Assembly (NCBI RefSeq): GCF_002233675.1
Contig: NZ_NMUQ01000001.1
Coordinates: 726,448-790,447 of the forward strand
DNA from: Paenibacillus herberti
GTDB taxonomy: Bacteria > Bacillota > Bacilli > Paenibacillales > Paenibacillaceae
Direction of reading: 5' to 3'
DNA length: 64,000 nucleotides
Positions 14,575 to 22,231 of the stretch are shown piece by piece. Numbering within the stretch: the first letter of the stretch is position 1; the number at the start of each line of letters is the position of its first letter. A model generated the notes under the pieces. It did no database searches and was not told the DNA's origin. It saw only the letters and a program-made list of their open reading frames with translations. The translations under genes were made by a program, and so were the position numbers.

Positions 14575-14790
14575 ATGAGTAAAGGCGGCTCATCATCCAA
14601 ATCTAAGAAAGCCAAGAAAAAAGCGCCGACTTCTGACCGTCGTCAGGTTCATATGAAACTTGTCCTGTCCGATACATGTGCCGTTTGCAAAACGCCATGT
14701 AGCCGTGGCATGAGCTATTTGGCTCGTATGCGCCAGTCAGGGGCACTCGGCAAAGGGGTTCCTTGCGTCCTTACGCGCACCTTCGGGTAA
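14575..14790 (+). CDS. Conserved-looking small Cys protein
   Basis: This 71-residue protein has a Lys/Ser-rich basic N-terminus (SKSKKAKKKAPTSDRR) followed by a compact domain with CAVCKTPCSRG and a later Cys (GVPCVLT). Four cysteines in CxxC-x3-C plus one more suggest a small metal-binding or redox fold; I do not recognise a named family. The ATG at 14575 is chosen because AAGGAG is 10 nt away, whereas the ATG at 14566 almost touches it. It is a single gene with its own terminator. Confidence 0.7.
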   Translation: MSKGGSSSKSKKAKKKAPTSDRRQVHMKLVLSDTCAVCKTPCSRGMSYLARMRQSGALGKGVPCVLTRTFG

Positions 14791-14820
14791 TAGTCGGATC
14801 TATTTCCCGGGCAAGCGCAT

Positions 14821-14882
14821 AAAACCGCATCTTCCGACAAAATCCGGTGAAGTAGCCGGTGTCGGGGATTGCGGTTTTTTTG
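14821..14882 (+). terminator. Terminator after small Cys protein gene
   Basis: AAAACCGCA pairs with TGCGGTTTT; inside, TCCGACA/TGTCGGGGA and CCGG/CCGG extend the stem. A T tract follows. Confidence 0.75.
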
Positions 14883-15001
14883 CCTTTCATTCAGCCTGAA
14901 ATTTACATTCCTCGCGCTTTTACATGTTCCACAGGGACGGCGCAACTTTGACGCGATCAAGGAGTATAATTGTACAACTGGTTCTGGAAGAGGGGATATT
15001 A

Positions 15002-15568
15002 ATGAAAGGGAAGAAGGTTCTGCTGCTTACACTAGCGATGACGCTATGGGGCGGGACGATGATTTTTGCGGATTCGGCAACGCAGGCGATCCGGGTCTTG
15101 GTGAACGGCAGCGAACTGTCAGAAGGCGGCGTGATGAGCGACGGGAAGAGTTACCTTCCGCTCCGCCAGCTGGCGAGTCAGATGCAGGCTCTTGTCGTTT
15201 GGGATGAGGGTGCCAGAAAAGCAACCATTACGAAGCCCAACGTGCATATGTTTCTTTTTAAAAGTGATAAATCCACCTTCGGCGGAGTCGACGCAGGTAA
15301 GAAAGTTAATTTTAGCGTATTCGCGCAAGTGGACACGCTCACGTCAGAAATCAACTCGTTCAAGATCTCGATTATCGATCCATCCGGCAAGGAAACGCTG
15401 ATTCAGCAAGATACGATGAAGGCGCGTAAAGATAACTTCTGGTTCTTGACCGAGGAGATCAAATATAGCTTCGACAGCCCAGGAACGTATTCGGTGCGGT
15501 TCTTCATGCGCCTGTCGGCGAGTGATGAGTGGAGCGTCGTTTCCGAGAAGAATTTGATTGCGAAATAA
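15002..15568 (+). CDS. Secreted copper amine oxidase N-terminal-domain-like protein
   Basis: This 188-residue secreted protein has a signal peptide (MKGKKVLLLTLAMTLWGGTMIFA), then a domain IRVLVNGSELSEGG...GKSYLPLRQLASQM with WDEGARKATI. That is the usual pattern of the Cu_amine_oxidN1 domain, which despite its name is a general cell-surface beta domain in Bacillales. A second beta-rich half (DSPGTYSVRFFMRLS) resembles an Ig-like fold. The ATG at 15002 has AGAGGGGA upstream; an upstream extension would place extra residues before the signal peptide. Function is unknown, probably envelope-associated. Confidence 0.85.
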   Translation: MKGKKVLLLTLAMTLWGGTMIFADSATQAIRVLVNGSELSEGGVMSDGKSYLPLRQLASQMQALVVWDEGARKATITKPNVHMFLFKSDKSTFGGVDAGKKVNFSVFAQVDTLTSEINSFKISIIDPSGKETLIQQDTMKARKDNFWFLTEEIKYSFDSPGTYSVRFFMRLSASDEWSVVSEKNLIAK

Positions 15569-15643
15569 TTCGATTTGACCCGTAAAGCGGCACATGATAC
15601 GATACCATAGTTAATTCAGAGCGAAATGAAAGTAGGGGTATAG

Positions 15644-15955
15644 ATGAGCGAGCATCAACATGACGAAAACTGCGGTTGTGGGCATGACCACGATCACGAA
15701 GAGCCGGTCTTTGTTGTATCCGATGAAGAAGGCGTAGAGCATGAAATGGTTATGGTTTACCAATTCGAATCCGAAAACCAGGCTTACGCCGTGCTTCTGG
15801 ACCGTAACAATCCAGAAGAGGACGGACTGATCCTGCGCGTTGAGGAAGAGAACGACGAGGCTTTCCTGGTTGGTATCGAGGATGACGCGGAGTGGGAGCG
15901 CGTTACTGCGATCTACGAGGAATTCGCCCGTTTGGAGAACGAAAAGAACAACTAA
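15644..15955 (+). CDS. DUF1292 family protein
   Basis: This very acidic 103-residue protein has a His/Cys-rich N-terminus (HQHDENCGCGHDHDHEE) followed by the DUF1292 core VSDEEGVEHEMVMVYQFESENQAYAVLL. The family includes Bacillus YrzB, usually encoded with the yrrK-yrzL genes, which are absent here. The His/Cys cluster could bind metal. GAAAGTAGGGG lies upstream of the ATG and a terminator follows. Confidence 0.85.
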   Translation: MSEHQHDENCGCGHDHDHEEPVFVVSDEEGVEHEMVMVYQFESENQAYAVLLDRNNPEEDGLILRVEEENDEAFLVGIEDDAEWERVTAIYEEFARLENEKNN

Positions 15956-15970
15956 TTCGTATCGCAAGAT

Positions 15971-15995
15971 GCCCGGCCTATGGCCGGGCTTTTTG
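15971..15995 (+). terminator. Terminator after DUF1292 gene
   Basis: GCCCGGCC pairs with GGCCGGGC over a 3-nt loop and is followed by TTTTT. Confidence 0.85.
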
Positions 15996-16151
15996 CTGTC
16001 ACTTTAGGGGATAACGGACCCGTACTTGTAACGGGGGAACGGACCCATACCTTTACGGGACCTATGGCGCTTCGCGGAACGGACCCTCCTTCCGATTCAC
16101 TGGAGCCCAGATTCCTTTGATTTCAAACCCTAACGGGGTAGGAATCCGGCC

Positions 16152-16177
16152 TCCAAGAGAACCGCTGCCGCTTCTCC
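16152..16177 (+). repeat. Left arm of 26-nt inverted repeat
   Basis: TCCAAGAGAACCGCTGCCGC plus CTTCTCC matches the reverse complement of 16726-16751 with one mismatch. Confidence 0.8.
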
Positions 16178-16221
16178 AGGACGGTTCCGTCCGCTCCGCT
16201 TCCCGGTCCCGTAAAAACACG

Positions 16222-16253
16222 GAGCCGCCCCCTTTTTTTATAGGGGGCGGCTC
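16222..16253. terminator. GC-rich hairpin with T/A loop
   Basis: GAGCCGCCCCC and GGGGGCGGCTC flank a TTTTTTTATA loop. It is a stable palindrome and may act as a terminator, though no gene clearly ends here. Confidence 0.4.
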
Positions 16254-16500
16254 AACTCCAGCTTCGCTTACGGCGTTGCGCCGTTCTCCAGGCCCTGCCT
16301 GGAGGAGGGGCAAAAGCTTTGCTTTGCCTTTGCTACAAGAGATTGCTTTTGAAGAAGCTTGAGCTTGCTCTTGGAGCGGCAAGGACATAGCTCAATCAGG
16401 GAGGCAGGGAGTTAATAATTAGCAGCACTAATTATTGTGTTTTGCTCGGTAACCTTTGCAACTGAGCAAGTCTATCAAGCTGCATACCGCACGTCGGTTT

Positions 16501-16639
16501 GCCGTCCAGCAGGCTAGTCTGCCGTATGCCGTTCCGTTAACCAGGCAAGTCCTGCCGAATGTCCGCGCCGTTAACTAAGCAACTCCCTGTCGCACGTTGG
16601 CTTGCCGTTAACCAGAACAAGCTTGCAGCATGTTAGCCT
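16501..16639 (+). repeat. Four imperfect tandem repeats of ~35 nt
   Basis: Units starting near 16501, 16533, 16567 and 16604 share GCCGTTAAC(C/T)A and GCA(C/T)GTT(G/A)GC. The repeats are too diverged to be a CRISPR array and have no spacer structure. Confidence 0.55.
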
Positions 16640-16725
16640 GCATTTAGGTGTGTAGCCTGCCGGTTTTAGGCTGATTTTCCTCTTGAAGCTGCTGCCTTCC
16701 GGGATTGCGGAAGGCGAATCTCTTC

Positions 16726-16751
16726 GGAGAAGCGGCAGCGGTCCTCTTGGA
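16726..16751 (-). repeat. Right arm of 26-nt inverted repeat
   Basis: GGAGAAGCGGCAGCGGTCCT plus CTTGGA is the inverted partner of 16152-16177; similarity continues weakly on both sides. Confidence 0.8.
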
Positions 16752-16938
16752 AGACGGATGGCCACATCTCGGTGTGTTGGACAATCCGGGCATCCTACTT
16801 CCAGAGGGATCGGAGAAGAGATCGGCTCCTGGAACGGAGTTCCTGAGCGCTGTGAGAATCCCGAGCTTCAGGCTTCGCTGTCTGAGCTATCTTCAGGCTT
16901 CGCTACACGAATCCCTCTTTTCGCGACTCGAACCACCA

Positions 16939-17967
16939 TCACACCTCAGCTACTACCCGAAAACCAATATTTCCCGTTGAGCTGTCCGGAGTATTGCTGC
17001 TGCGAGCAGCAACACGATACCGGTTACAGTAAGACTGGTGGCATAAATAAGAGCCGCCCTTCATCAGGCGTGACGCTCCCTGTGAAGGTCCCTGCGGCTC
17101 ATCTGAAGAGCCACGCTTGTTCGGGTCGGCTGTAAACCAGTCCGAGCACCATTCCCACACATTCCCTGATATATTGTACAAGCCGTAGCCGTTAGGAAGA
17201 AAAGCATTTACGGGGCCGGTGCCCAAATAACCGTCACTGGCATGATTTTTGGTAGGGAAAACGCCCTGCCAGATGTTGCAGTAGTGCTCTCCTCCGGGCC
17301 GAAGCACATCTCCCCAAGGATAGCGCTTGCGTTCGAGCCCGCCGCGTGCAGCGGCTTCCCACTCGATTTCGGTAGGCAATCGGACTCCTGCCCATGTACA
17401 GTAGGCTGACGCGTCATTCCAGGAGACATGAACGACCGGATGATCCAGACGCTCTTCGATTGAGCTGTCGGGACCTTCTGGCTGTCGCCATGAGGCTCCT
17501 TCTACACCAAGCCACCAAGGCGTCTGTGGCGGGGAACCGATTATTTTCTGCTGCTGAGGATCCTCAATGAGCAAATGGAATACATACGACCAGCCGAATC
17601 GCTCGGCCTCGGTCACATATCCGGTTGCCTCCACAAAAGCGGCGTATTCCGCATTCGTAACAGCGTAGGGAGCCATCCGAAACGCGGATACTTTCACAGG
17701 ACGGGCAGGGCCTTCGGCATCGGCTGCGAAGCCTTCTTTGTCGTCAGTACCCAGGATGTAGATACCCTCGGGAATGATAGGCCATGAAGCAGTGTCAGGC
17801 AGAGTCGGAAGGTCGACTTGATTCTGTTCCAACGCAGACGCATCGCTGGTAACAGCTTCAGTTGGAGTTAAAGCAGCCCTTCCCGCCGAGCAACAGGAGG
17901 AAGGTTGCATAACTGCTGTTTCCTTTGCCTTTTGCAGCGAAGTTGTGAGTTTAATCTTGTTTGTCAT
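16939..17967 (-). CDS. Formylglycine-generating enzyme family protein (sulfatase maturation)
   Basis: This 342-residue FGE/SUMF1-type protein is expected to oxidise the active-site Cys of sulfatases to formylglycine. The FGE-sulfatase domain covers about residues 65-342 (IPEGIYILGTDDKEGF, VTNAEYAAFVEATGY, HPVVHVSWNDASAYC, GNVWEWCSDW). The copper-binding catalytic cysteines are present in GGSYLCHQSYCNRYR, followed by AARSSNTPDSS, as in human SUMF1. The first ~60 residues hold an extra CC pair (SSCCSAGR). AAAGGAG lies upstream. It is the last gene of the operon with the ROK regulator, 35 nt downstream of it. Its likely substrate is the Cys-type sulfatase encoded at 20643. Confidence 0.93.
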   Translation of the reverse strand: MTNKIKLTTSLQKAKETAVMQPSSCCSAGRAALTPTEAVTSDASALEQNQVDLPTLPDTASWPIIPEGIYILGTDDKEGFAADAEGPARPVKVSAFRMAPYAVTNAEYAAFVEATGYVTEAERFGWSYVFHLLIEDPQQQKIIGSPPQTPWWLGVEGASWRQPEGPDSSIEERLDHPVVHVSWNDASAYCTWAGVRLPTEIEWEAAARGGLERKRYPWGDVLRPGGEHYCNIWQGVFPTKNHASDGYLGTGPVNAFLPNGYGLYNISGNVWEWCSDWFTADPNKRGSSDEPQGPSQGASRLMKGGSYLCHQSYCNRYRVAARSSNTPDSSTGNIGFRVVAEV

Positions 17968-18002
17968 AGGGCTCTTGCTCCTTTCCTGGGAAGGCTGAAG
18001 AT

Positions 18003-19226
18003 TTAGGTCAACTGGTTAAGCATGAGCAGGGCAGCTCCCACAGCAATGGCTTCCTCGCCATAGCTGCCTTTACTGAAGACAACCTGGTATTTGGGATAAT
18101 GATAGGTTTTGCGGATGGCGGTCTGAGTAGCTGTGTAAAAGAACAAATTCGAATCCGTCATCAGCGGGCCGCCGAGAACGACCTTCTCGGGATACAGAAT
18201 GTTCAGCAAATTGGCTAGACCGATTCCAAAATAAGTCGCGGCCTGCGTTACAACTTCCGTGACCATGGGATCGAGAAGTTTGAGCGCCTGCATAATATGG
18301 CTGAATTTAGCCCGTTCACCGGGCTGAAGCATTTGCTGCAGCTGACTGCTTCTGCCAGTACGCAGTCTAGAATTGACCTCCCGCTCGATCGCATAAACCG
18401 AGGCGTAGGAGTCAAGGCTTCCGTAATTGCCTTTTGTCGTGCGATAAGGGATGCCGTCCGCTTGGATAATCATCTGACCAAACGAGCCTTCCATATCGGC
18501 CGCGCCATAAATCGGCTTACTGTCAGACATCATGGACAGGCGTAAGCCTGTACCACCGTGAACATACAGCATATGACGAAAATCCTTTGCCCTGTTGGCC
18601 CATGCCTCGGCGATGATGGCCGTATTTGCACCATTATCAAGCAGAATCGGAATGTTCAGCTGCTCCTCCAGCAGCCGTACGATCTCGACATTTTGCCAGC
18701 CGGGAGCGGGGAACCACTCGGTTTCTTCGATGATCCCGGTCGCTCGGTCAAGTGGCCCGACGGCGCCAATGCCCATTCCGATTATTTTAGCAAAAGGAAT
18801 CTGATGCCCCGCAATCCAAATGTTTGCCTGACTGACGACTTGTCCGAGCAACTGGTCCGGTGTCGTCTCGGCGCCCATCTGCCATTCGACTGATTCAATA
18901 ATTTGACCGGCCAGATCGAGCAGAATTAGCCTGGATTCAAACCGGGATATATCTAGGCCAAAAGCATAACCATAATCCGCTCTGACCTGATAGAGGATTG
19001 GACGTCTGCCTCCTGTGGAGGTTCCGAGACCGCTCTCGGAAATAACGCCAATTGAAACCAATTCGTCGAGGACACGGGTCAGCGTGCTAGTCGTCAGACC
19101 GCTTGCCGTCAGCAGGTCATTTTTAGCAATTTCCTGCTTCCGCCTAATATCATAAAATAACTCCTTGGCTTTCGCTGAAGGTATACGCTCACTCACCTTG
19201 ACTCGTTGTTCACTTGATTCATGCAT
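18003..19226 (-). CDS. ROK family transcriptional regulator
   Basis: This 407-residue protein has an N-terminal winged helix-turn-helix (about residues 14-75, with KAKELFYDIRRKQEIAKNDLLTASGLTTSTLTRVLDELVSIGVI) and a C-terminal ROK sugar-kinase-like domain. The effector domain has a DISRFESRLILLDLAG strand and VHGGTGLRL, but lacks an evident zinc-binding CxCGxxGC motif, which is common in kinases and some ROK repressors. It overlaps the upstream CHR gene by 8 nt, so translation is coupled. It probably represses the sulfatase locus and releases it in response to a sugar, perhaps one freed by the sulfatase. Confidence 0.88.
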   Translation of the reverse strand: MHESSEQRVKVSERIPSAKAKELFYDIRRKQEIAKNDLLTASGLTTSTLTRVLDELVSIGVISESGLGTSTGGRRPILYQVRADYGYAFGLDISRFESRLILLDLAGQIIESVEWQMGAETTPDQLLGQVVSQANIWIAGHQIPFAKIIGMGIGAVGPLDRATGIIEETEWFPAPGWQNVEIVRLLEEQLNIPILLDNGANTAIIAEAWANRAKDFRHMLYVHGGTGLRLSMMSDSKPIYGAADMEGSFGQMIIQADGIPYRTTKGNYGSLDSYASVYAIEREVNSRLRTGRSSQLQQMLQPGERAKFSHIMQALKLLDPMVTEVVTQAATYFGIGLANLLNILYPEKVVLGGPLMTDSNLFFYTATQTAIRKTYHYPKYQVVFSKGSYGEEAIAVGAALLMLNQLT

Positions 19227-19770
19227 AGATCCATATCCCCACTATTCCTGAACCGAGAATGATTGCCAGCGGATGCACACGGAACTTTATCATGGCCACA
19301 AGCGCCGCGACAAAGATGGCAACGCTAGCAAAAGTGCCCACGGATGCTGCCAACTTGATGTTGGAGTTGATGGTCATCGTGTAGGCTGCATAGGCAATCA
19401 ACGCTATTACGGCAGGTTTCATGCCGCCGAGCGTCGCTTGTACCCAATGATTATCATACATACGGTAAAAACAGGTGGCAACCAGGAATATGATGATGGC
19501 GGAGGGAAGGATCATTCCAAGTGAAGCGAAGATGCTGCCAGGCCAACCGGCGGTAGAATAACCGACATAGACCGCGGCATTCATTGCTACAGGACCAGGG
19601 GCCATGCCAGCAATAGCAATGGCTTCAGAATACTCTTGCGCATCCATCCAGCCATTGGTTAGGGCGGCCTGACCGATCACGGGGAGCATGGCGTAACCTC
19701 CGCCGAAAGACATGAATCCAATTTTGAAAAAAGTCCAGAACAGATTCATCAGCATTGGTAGCAACTCCAT
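19219..19770 (-). CDS. CHR family (chromate/anion) transporter half, second subunit
   Basis: This 183-residue membrane protein has the CHR signature FFKIGFMSFGGGYAMLPVI near the start, then AIAGMAPGPVAMNAAVYVGY, and about five or six membrane segments. Short CHR proteins occur as adjacent pairs that together equal a long ChrA; its partner is encoded 9 nt upstream. The family is known for chromate efflux in exchange for or alongside sulfate. In a sulfatase operon, sulfate or a related oxyanion is a reasonable substrate, which is inference. Confidence 0.9.
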   Translation of the reverse strand: MELLPMLMNLFWTFFKIGFMSFGGGYAMLPVIGQAALTNGWMDAQEYSEAIAIAGMAPGPVAMNAAVYVGYSTAGWPGSIFASLGMILPSAIIIFLVATCFYRMYDNHWVQATLGGMKPAVIALIAYAAYTMTINSNIKLAASVGTFASVAIFVAALVAMIKFRVHPLAIILGSGIVGIWIYA

Positions 19771-19779
19771 TCAGTAAAT

Positions 19780-20388
19780 TTAAATCGAATAATCATCACC
19801 CGGAAGTTGCAACTTCAACCCAGTGGAAGGGAAAGCCGTTTCATGGATAAGCCATATTGCGGTGCCGATGCCGAGTACCACGATTGGATGAATCGGCAGA
19901 AAAAGGAGCAGCAGCAGGCAAACCGAGGTGATAACCCAGGCCAAAGGGCGGGTCAAGGATTGCTTACCCATCCGCAGAGCGGCGTAGGCAATGAGCGCTA
20001 TAATAGTAGGTTTGATGCCTTTAAGGGCGGATTGAACGATCGGATTGTCGCCTAGCTCAGAGGCGATGGTGGCGCAAAGCAGCAGCATGATGAGCACGGT
20101 TGGGAGCGATACGCCAATGACTGCGCTCACCAGTCCCGGAATTCCGGCTATACGGTAACCGACAAAGGCAGCCACATTCACTCCGATGCCTCCTGGTGCT
20201 GCGCCGGAAATCGCTGTAATCTCACTCATTTCGGTTGAACTGAGCCATTTGCGGCGTTCGGTGACTTCCTGCTCAATTGCAGGCAGGATGGCATAACCTC
20301 CTCCGAAGGTGGTCGGACCGATTTTAATAAAGGAAATCATTAATTTAAAACATAGGTTAATTTGACGGGAGGCGGTTGCCCAGGTCAT
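19780..20388 (-). CDS. CHR family (chromate/anion) transporter half, first subunit
   Basis: This 202-residue membrane protein has MISFIKIGPTTFGGGYAILPAI, AISGAAPGGIGVNVAAFVGYR and several membrane helices. It is the first gene of the four-gene operon CHR-CHR-ROK-FGE. Both halves keep the FGGGYA motif, so neither appears degenerate. The start has a GAAAGAAGGAC ribosome binding site. The intergenic region to the divergent sulfatase (20389-20642) holds a palindrome at 20487-20507 that may control both directions. Confidence 0.9.
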   Translation of the reverse strand: MTWATASRQINLCFKLMISFIKIGPTTFGGGYAILPAIEQEVTERRKWLSSTEMSEITAISGAAPGGIGVNVAAFVGYRIAGIPGLVSAVIGVSLPTVLIMLLLCATIASELGDNPIVQSALKGIKPTIIALIAYAALRMGKQSLTRPLAWVITSVCLLLLLFLPIHPIVVLGIGTAIWLIHETAFPSTGLKLQLPGDDYSI

Positions 20389-20486
20389 AGTAGGCGTCCT
20401 TCTTTCCTAATTCTGCTCCGTAGTGGGTTCTTTAGACTCATTATACTCCACTTATTTTCTTTTTGGAATAAAGTACCGAGAATTTT

Positions 20487-20507
20487 CTATAAAAGGTCTT
20501 TTTATAG
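20487..20507. promoter_or_regulatory. Palindrome between CHR operon and sulfatase (candidate ROK operator)
   Basis: CTATAAAA and TTTTATAG form a perfect 8-bp dyad with a 5-nt spacer, located between the divergent transcription units. Assignment to the ROK regulator is inferred from position. Confidence 0.45.
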
Positions 20508-20642
20508 TCCTTTTTTCGCAGTTGTTTGATCGGATATAGCGAGATGTTCGTTGACTTTATATCAATATGGATGTTTAAATGGATTGGAATAGTTTGATTT
20601 AAAATGGATTGACGTTTTCGCTCATAGCCGAGGAGGAATTCG

Positions 20643-22136
20643 ATGAGTTCGCCCAAGAGTCAAGAACAGCCCAATGTTTTACTGATTACAGTAGATCAGA
20701 TGCGTTTTGACTGTCTCAGCATTGCCGGCCACCCTGTGGTCGAGACGCCTAATTTGGACGAGCTTGTCCGATCCGGCGTGCGATTCAGCAATGCTTATAC
20801 CGCTACCCCGAGCTGTGTGCCTGCAAGGGCGGCTATCTTTACGGGGCAATCGCAGCGAACACATGGCCGTGTTGGATATCAAGATTGTGTACCATGGAAT
20901 TATAAGGAAACGCTGCCGGGAGAACTGGCTAAGGCCGGTTATCACACGCAATGCATCGGTAAAATGCATGTGTACCCAGCGCGCAATCTAATGGGGTTCC
21001 ATAATGTGATGCTTCATGACGGTTACTTGCATCATAACCGCAACAACCACAACATTCCGATGCGGGAGCATTACGATCAAGTTGATGATTATTTGCAGTG
21101 GCTGCGAGAGCGAGTACCTGGTGCAGATTTACTCGATCTCGGCCTTGATTGCAACGCATCAACAGTCGCTCGCCCATGGCATTTGGCGGAAAAGTATCAC
21201 CCGACGAATTGGGTCGTGACACAGTCAATCGATTTTCTGCGGCGCCGGGACCCCGGTAAGCCATTCTTTCTTTGGATGTCTTTTGTTCGGCCGCATCCAC
21301 CATTTGACCCCCCTCAGGCTTATATGGATCTGTATGATGAAGCTGACATTCCAGAGTCGATCGTTGGAGATTGGGCGGAAACGAGTGATCCTGATGGGGC
21401 TGGGTTGTCACCGACGACGAGGCGGGGGCTAGTGCCAAAACGCCGCCTGAGCAAAGCGATCGCTGCCTATTATGCTTTGATTACCCATCTTGATCACCAG
21501 ATCGGCCGTTTCCTACAGGCTTTGAATGAATATGGAGAACAGAACAATACGGTCATCATGTTCACTTCCGATCATGGTGAGCTGCTTGGGGATCACAACT
21601 TGTTTGGAAAATCCCTTCCGTATGAGGGAAGCGCCCATGTGCCGTTTATCGTAAACGACCCGGGAAATCGACTCGGCCTGAAGCGCGGCATGGTTGCAGA
21701 CCAAGTCGTGGAGCTGAGGGATATTATGCCGTCGGTGCTTGAGGTAGCTGGCGTTCCTGTTCCGAAGGCGGTGGAAGGAGATAGCATCTGGAAACTCGCA
21801 TCCGCCCAAAATGAAAACGGTGGAGCCCCTCCGGCCTGGCGCAGCCATCTTCATGGCGAGCATACATCCGGCATACTGTCCACCCATTGGGTGACGGACG
21901 GCAAGGAGAAATTCATTTGGTATTCCCAAACGGGGGAAGAGCAATTTTTTGATCTAACGGATGATCCACAGGAGCTGCATAATGCAATTGCTGATGAGGA
22001 TCGTCAGGAACGCATTCGTTACTGGCGTTCGATTCTCATCCAGGAGCTGGCAGGTCGTGAGGAAGGTTATACGGACGGAATGCAGCTAATCACTGGCAGA
22101 GAGCAGACTGCGGTACTGTCCCATATCCGGATTTAG
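20643..22136 (+). CDS. Cys-type sulfatase
   Basis: This 497-residue type I sulfatase hydrolyses sulfate esters. The metal-binding start NVLLITVDQMRFDCLSIAGH, the catalytic motif CVPAR (C-x-P-x-R, about residues 59-63) and a second metal site (FTSDHGELLGDHNLFGKS) are intact. The Cys must be converted to formylglycine, and the enzyme for that is encoded in the divergent operon. No signal peptide is visible, so it acts in the cytoplasm, probably on an imported sulfated sugar. AGGAGGAA precedes the ATG. The closest functional relatives appear to be arylsulfatase A/choline-sulfatase-like enzymes; the true substrate cannot be told from the sequence. Confidence 0.93.
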   Translation: MSSPKSQEQPNVLLITVDQMRFDCLSIAGHPVVETPNLDELVRSGVRFSNAYTATPSCVPARAAIFTGQSQRTHGRVGYQDCVPWNYKETLPGELAKAGYHTQCIGKMHVYPARNLMGFHNVMLHDGYLHHNRNNHNIPMREHYDQVDDYLQWLRERVPGADLLDLGLDCNASTVARPWHLAEKYHPTNWVVTQSIDFLRRRDPGKPFFLWMSFVRPHPPFDPPQAYMDLYDEADIPESIVGDWAETSDPDGAGLSPTTRRGLVPKRRLSKAIAAYYALITHLDHQIGRFLQALNEYGEQNNTVIMFTSDHGELLGDHNLFGKSLPYEGSAHVPFIVNDPGNRLGLKRGMVADQVVELRDIMPSVLEVAGVPVPKAVEGDSIWKLASAQNENGGAPPAWRSHLHGEHTSGILSTHWVTDGKEKFIWYSQTGEEQFFDLTDDPQELHNAIADEDRQERIRYWRSILIQELAGREEGYTDGMQLITGREQTAVLSHIRI

Positions 22137-22163
22137 TAGAGTTCAGAGGAGCGAACGAAATAC

Positions 22164-22210
22164 AAAAAAGGTACAGCATCTCGGTTTTCCGAGGAACTGT
22201 ACCTTTTTTT
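22164..22210. terminator. Bidirectional terminator between sulfatase and speA
   Basis: AAAAAAGGTACAG pairs with CTGTACCTTTTTTT, with an inner CTCGG/CCGAG stem. Both sides carry T tracts when read outward. Confidence 0.85.
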
Positions 22211-22231
22211 CATATTGAGCGAAACTATAGG

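Larger units (their letters stand above)
15996..16938. other. About 940 nt without a supportable gene
   Basis: Several frames are open here, but none has a ribosome binding site or protein-like composition. The stretch holds inverted repeats (16152-16177 with 16726-16751), a GC hairpin (16222-16253) and tandem ~35-nt repeats (16501-16639). The open frames at its two ends encode similar peptides because they are inverted copies of each other. It looks like the footprint of an intergenic repeat element. Confidence 0.6.

Noticed and set aside
16062-16388. Minus-strand gene in the gene-free stretch
   Set aside because: The frame is Pro/Gly/Ala-rich, has no ribosome binding site, and runs through inverted repeats and a hairpin.
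16501-16639. CRISPR array
   Set aside because: The repeats are tandem and diverged, without unique spacers, and no cas gene is present.
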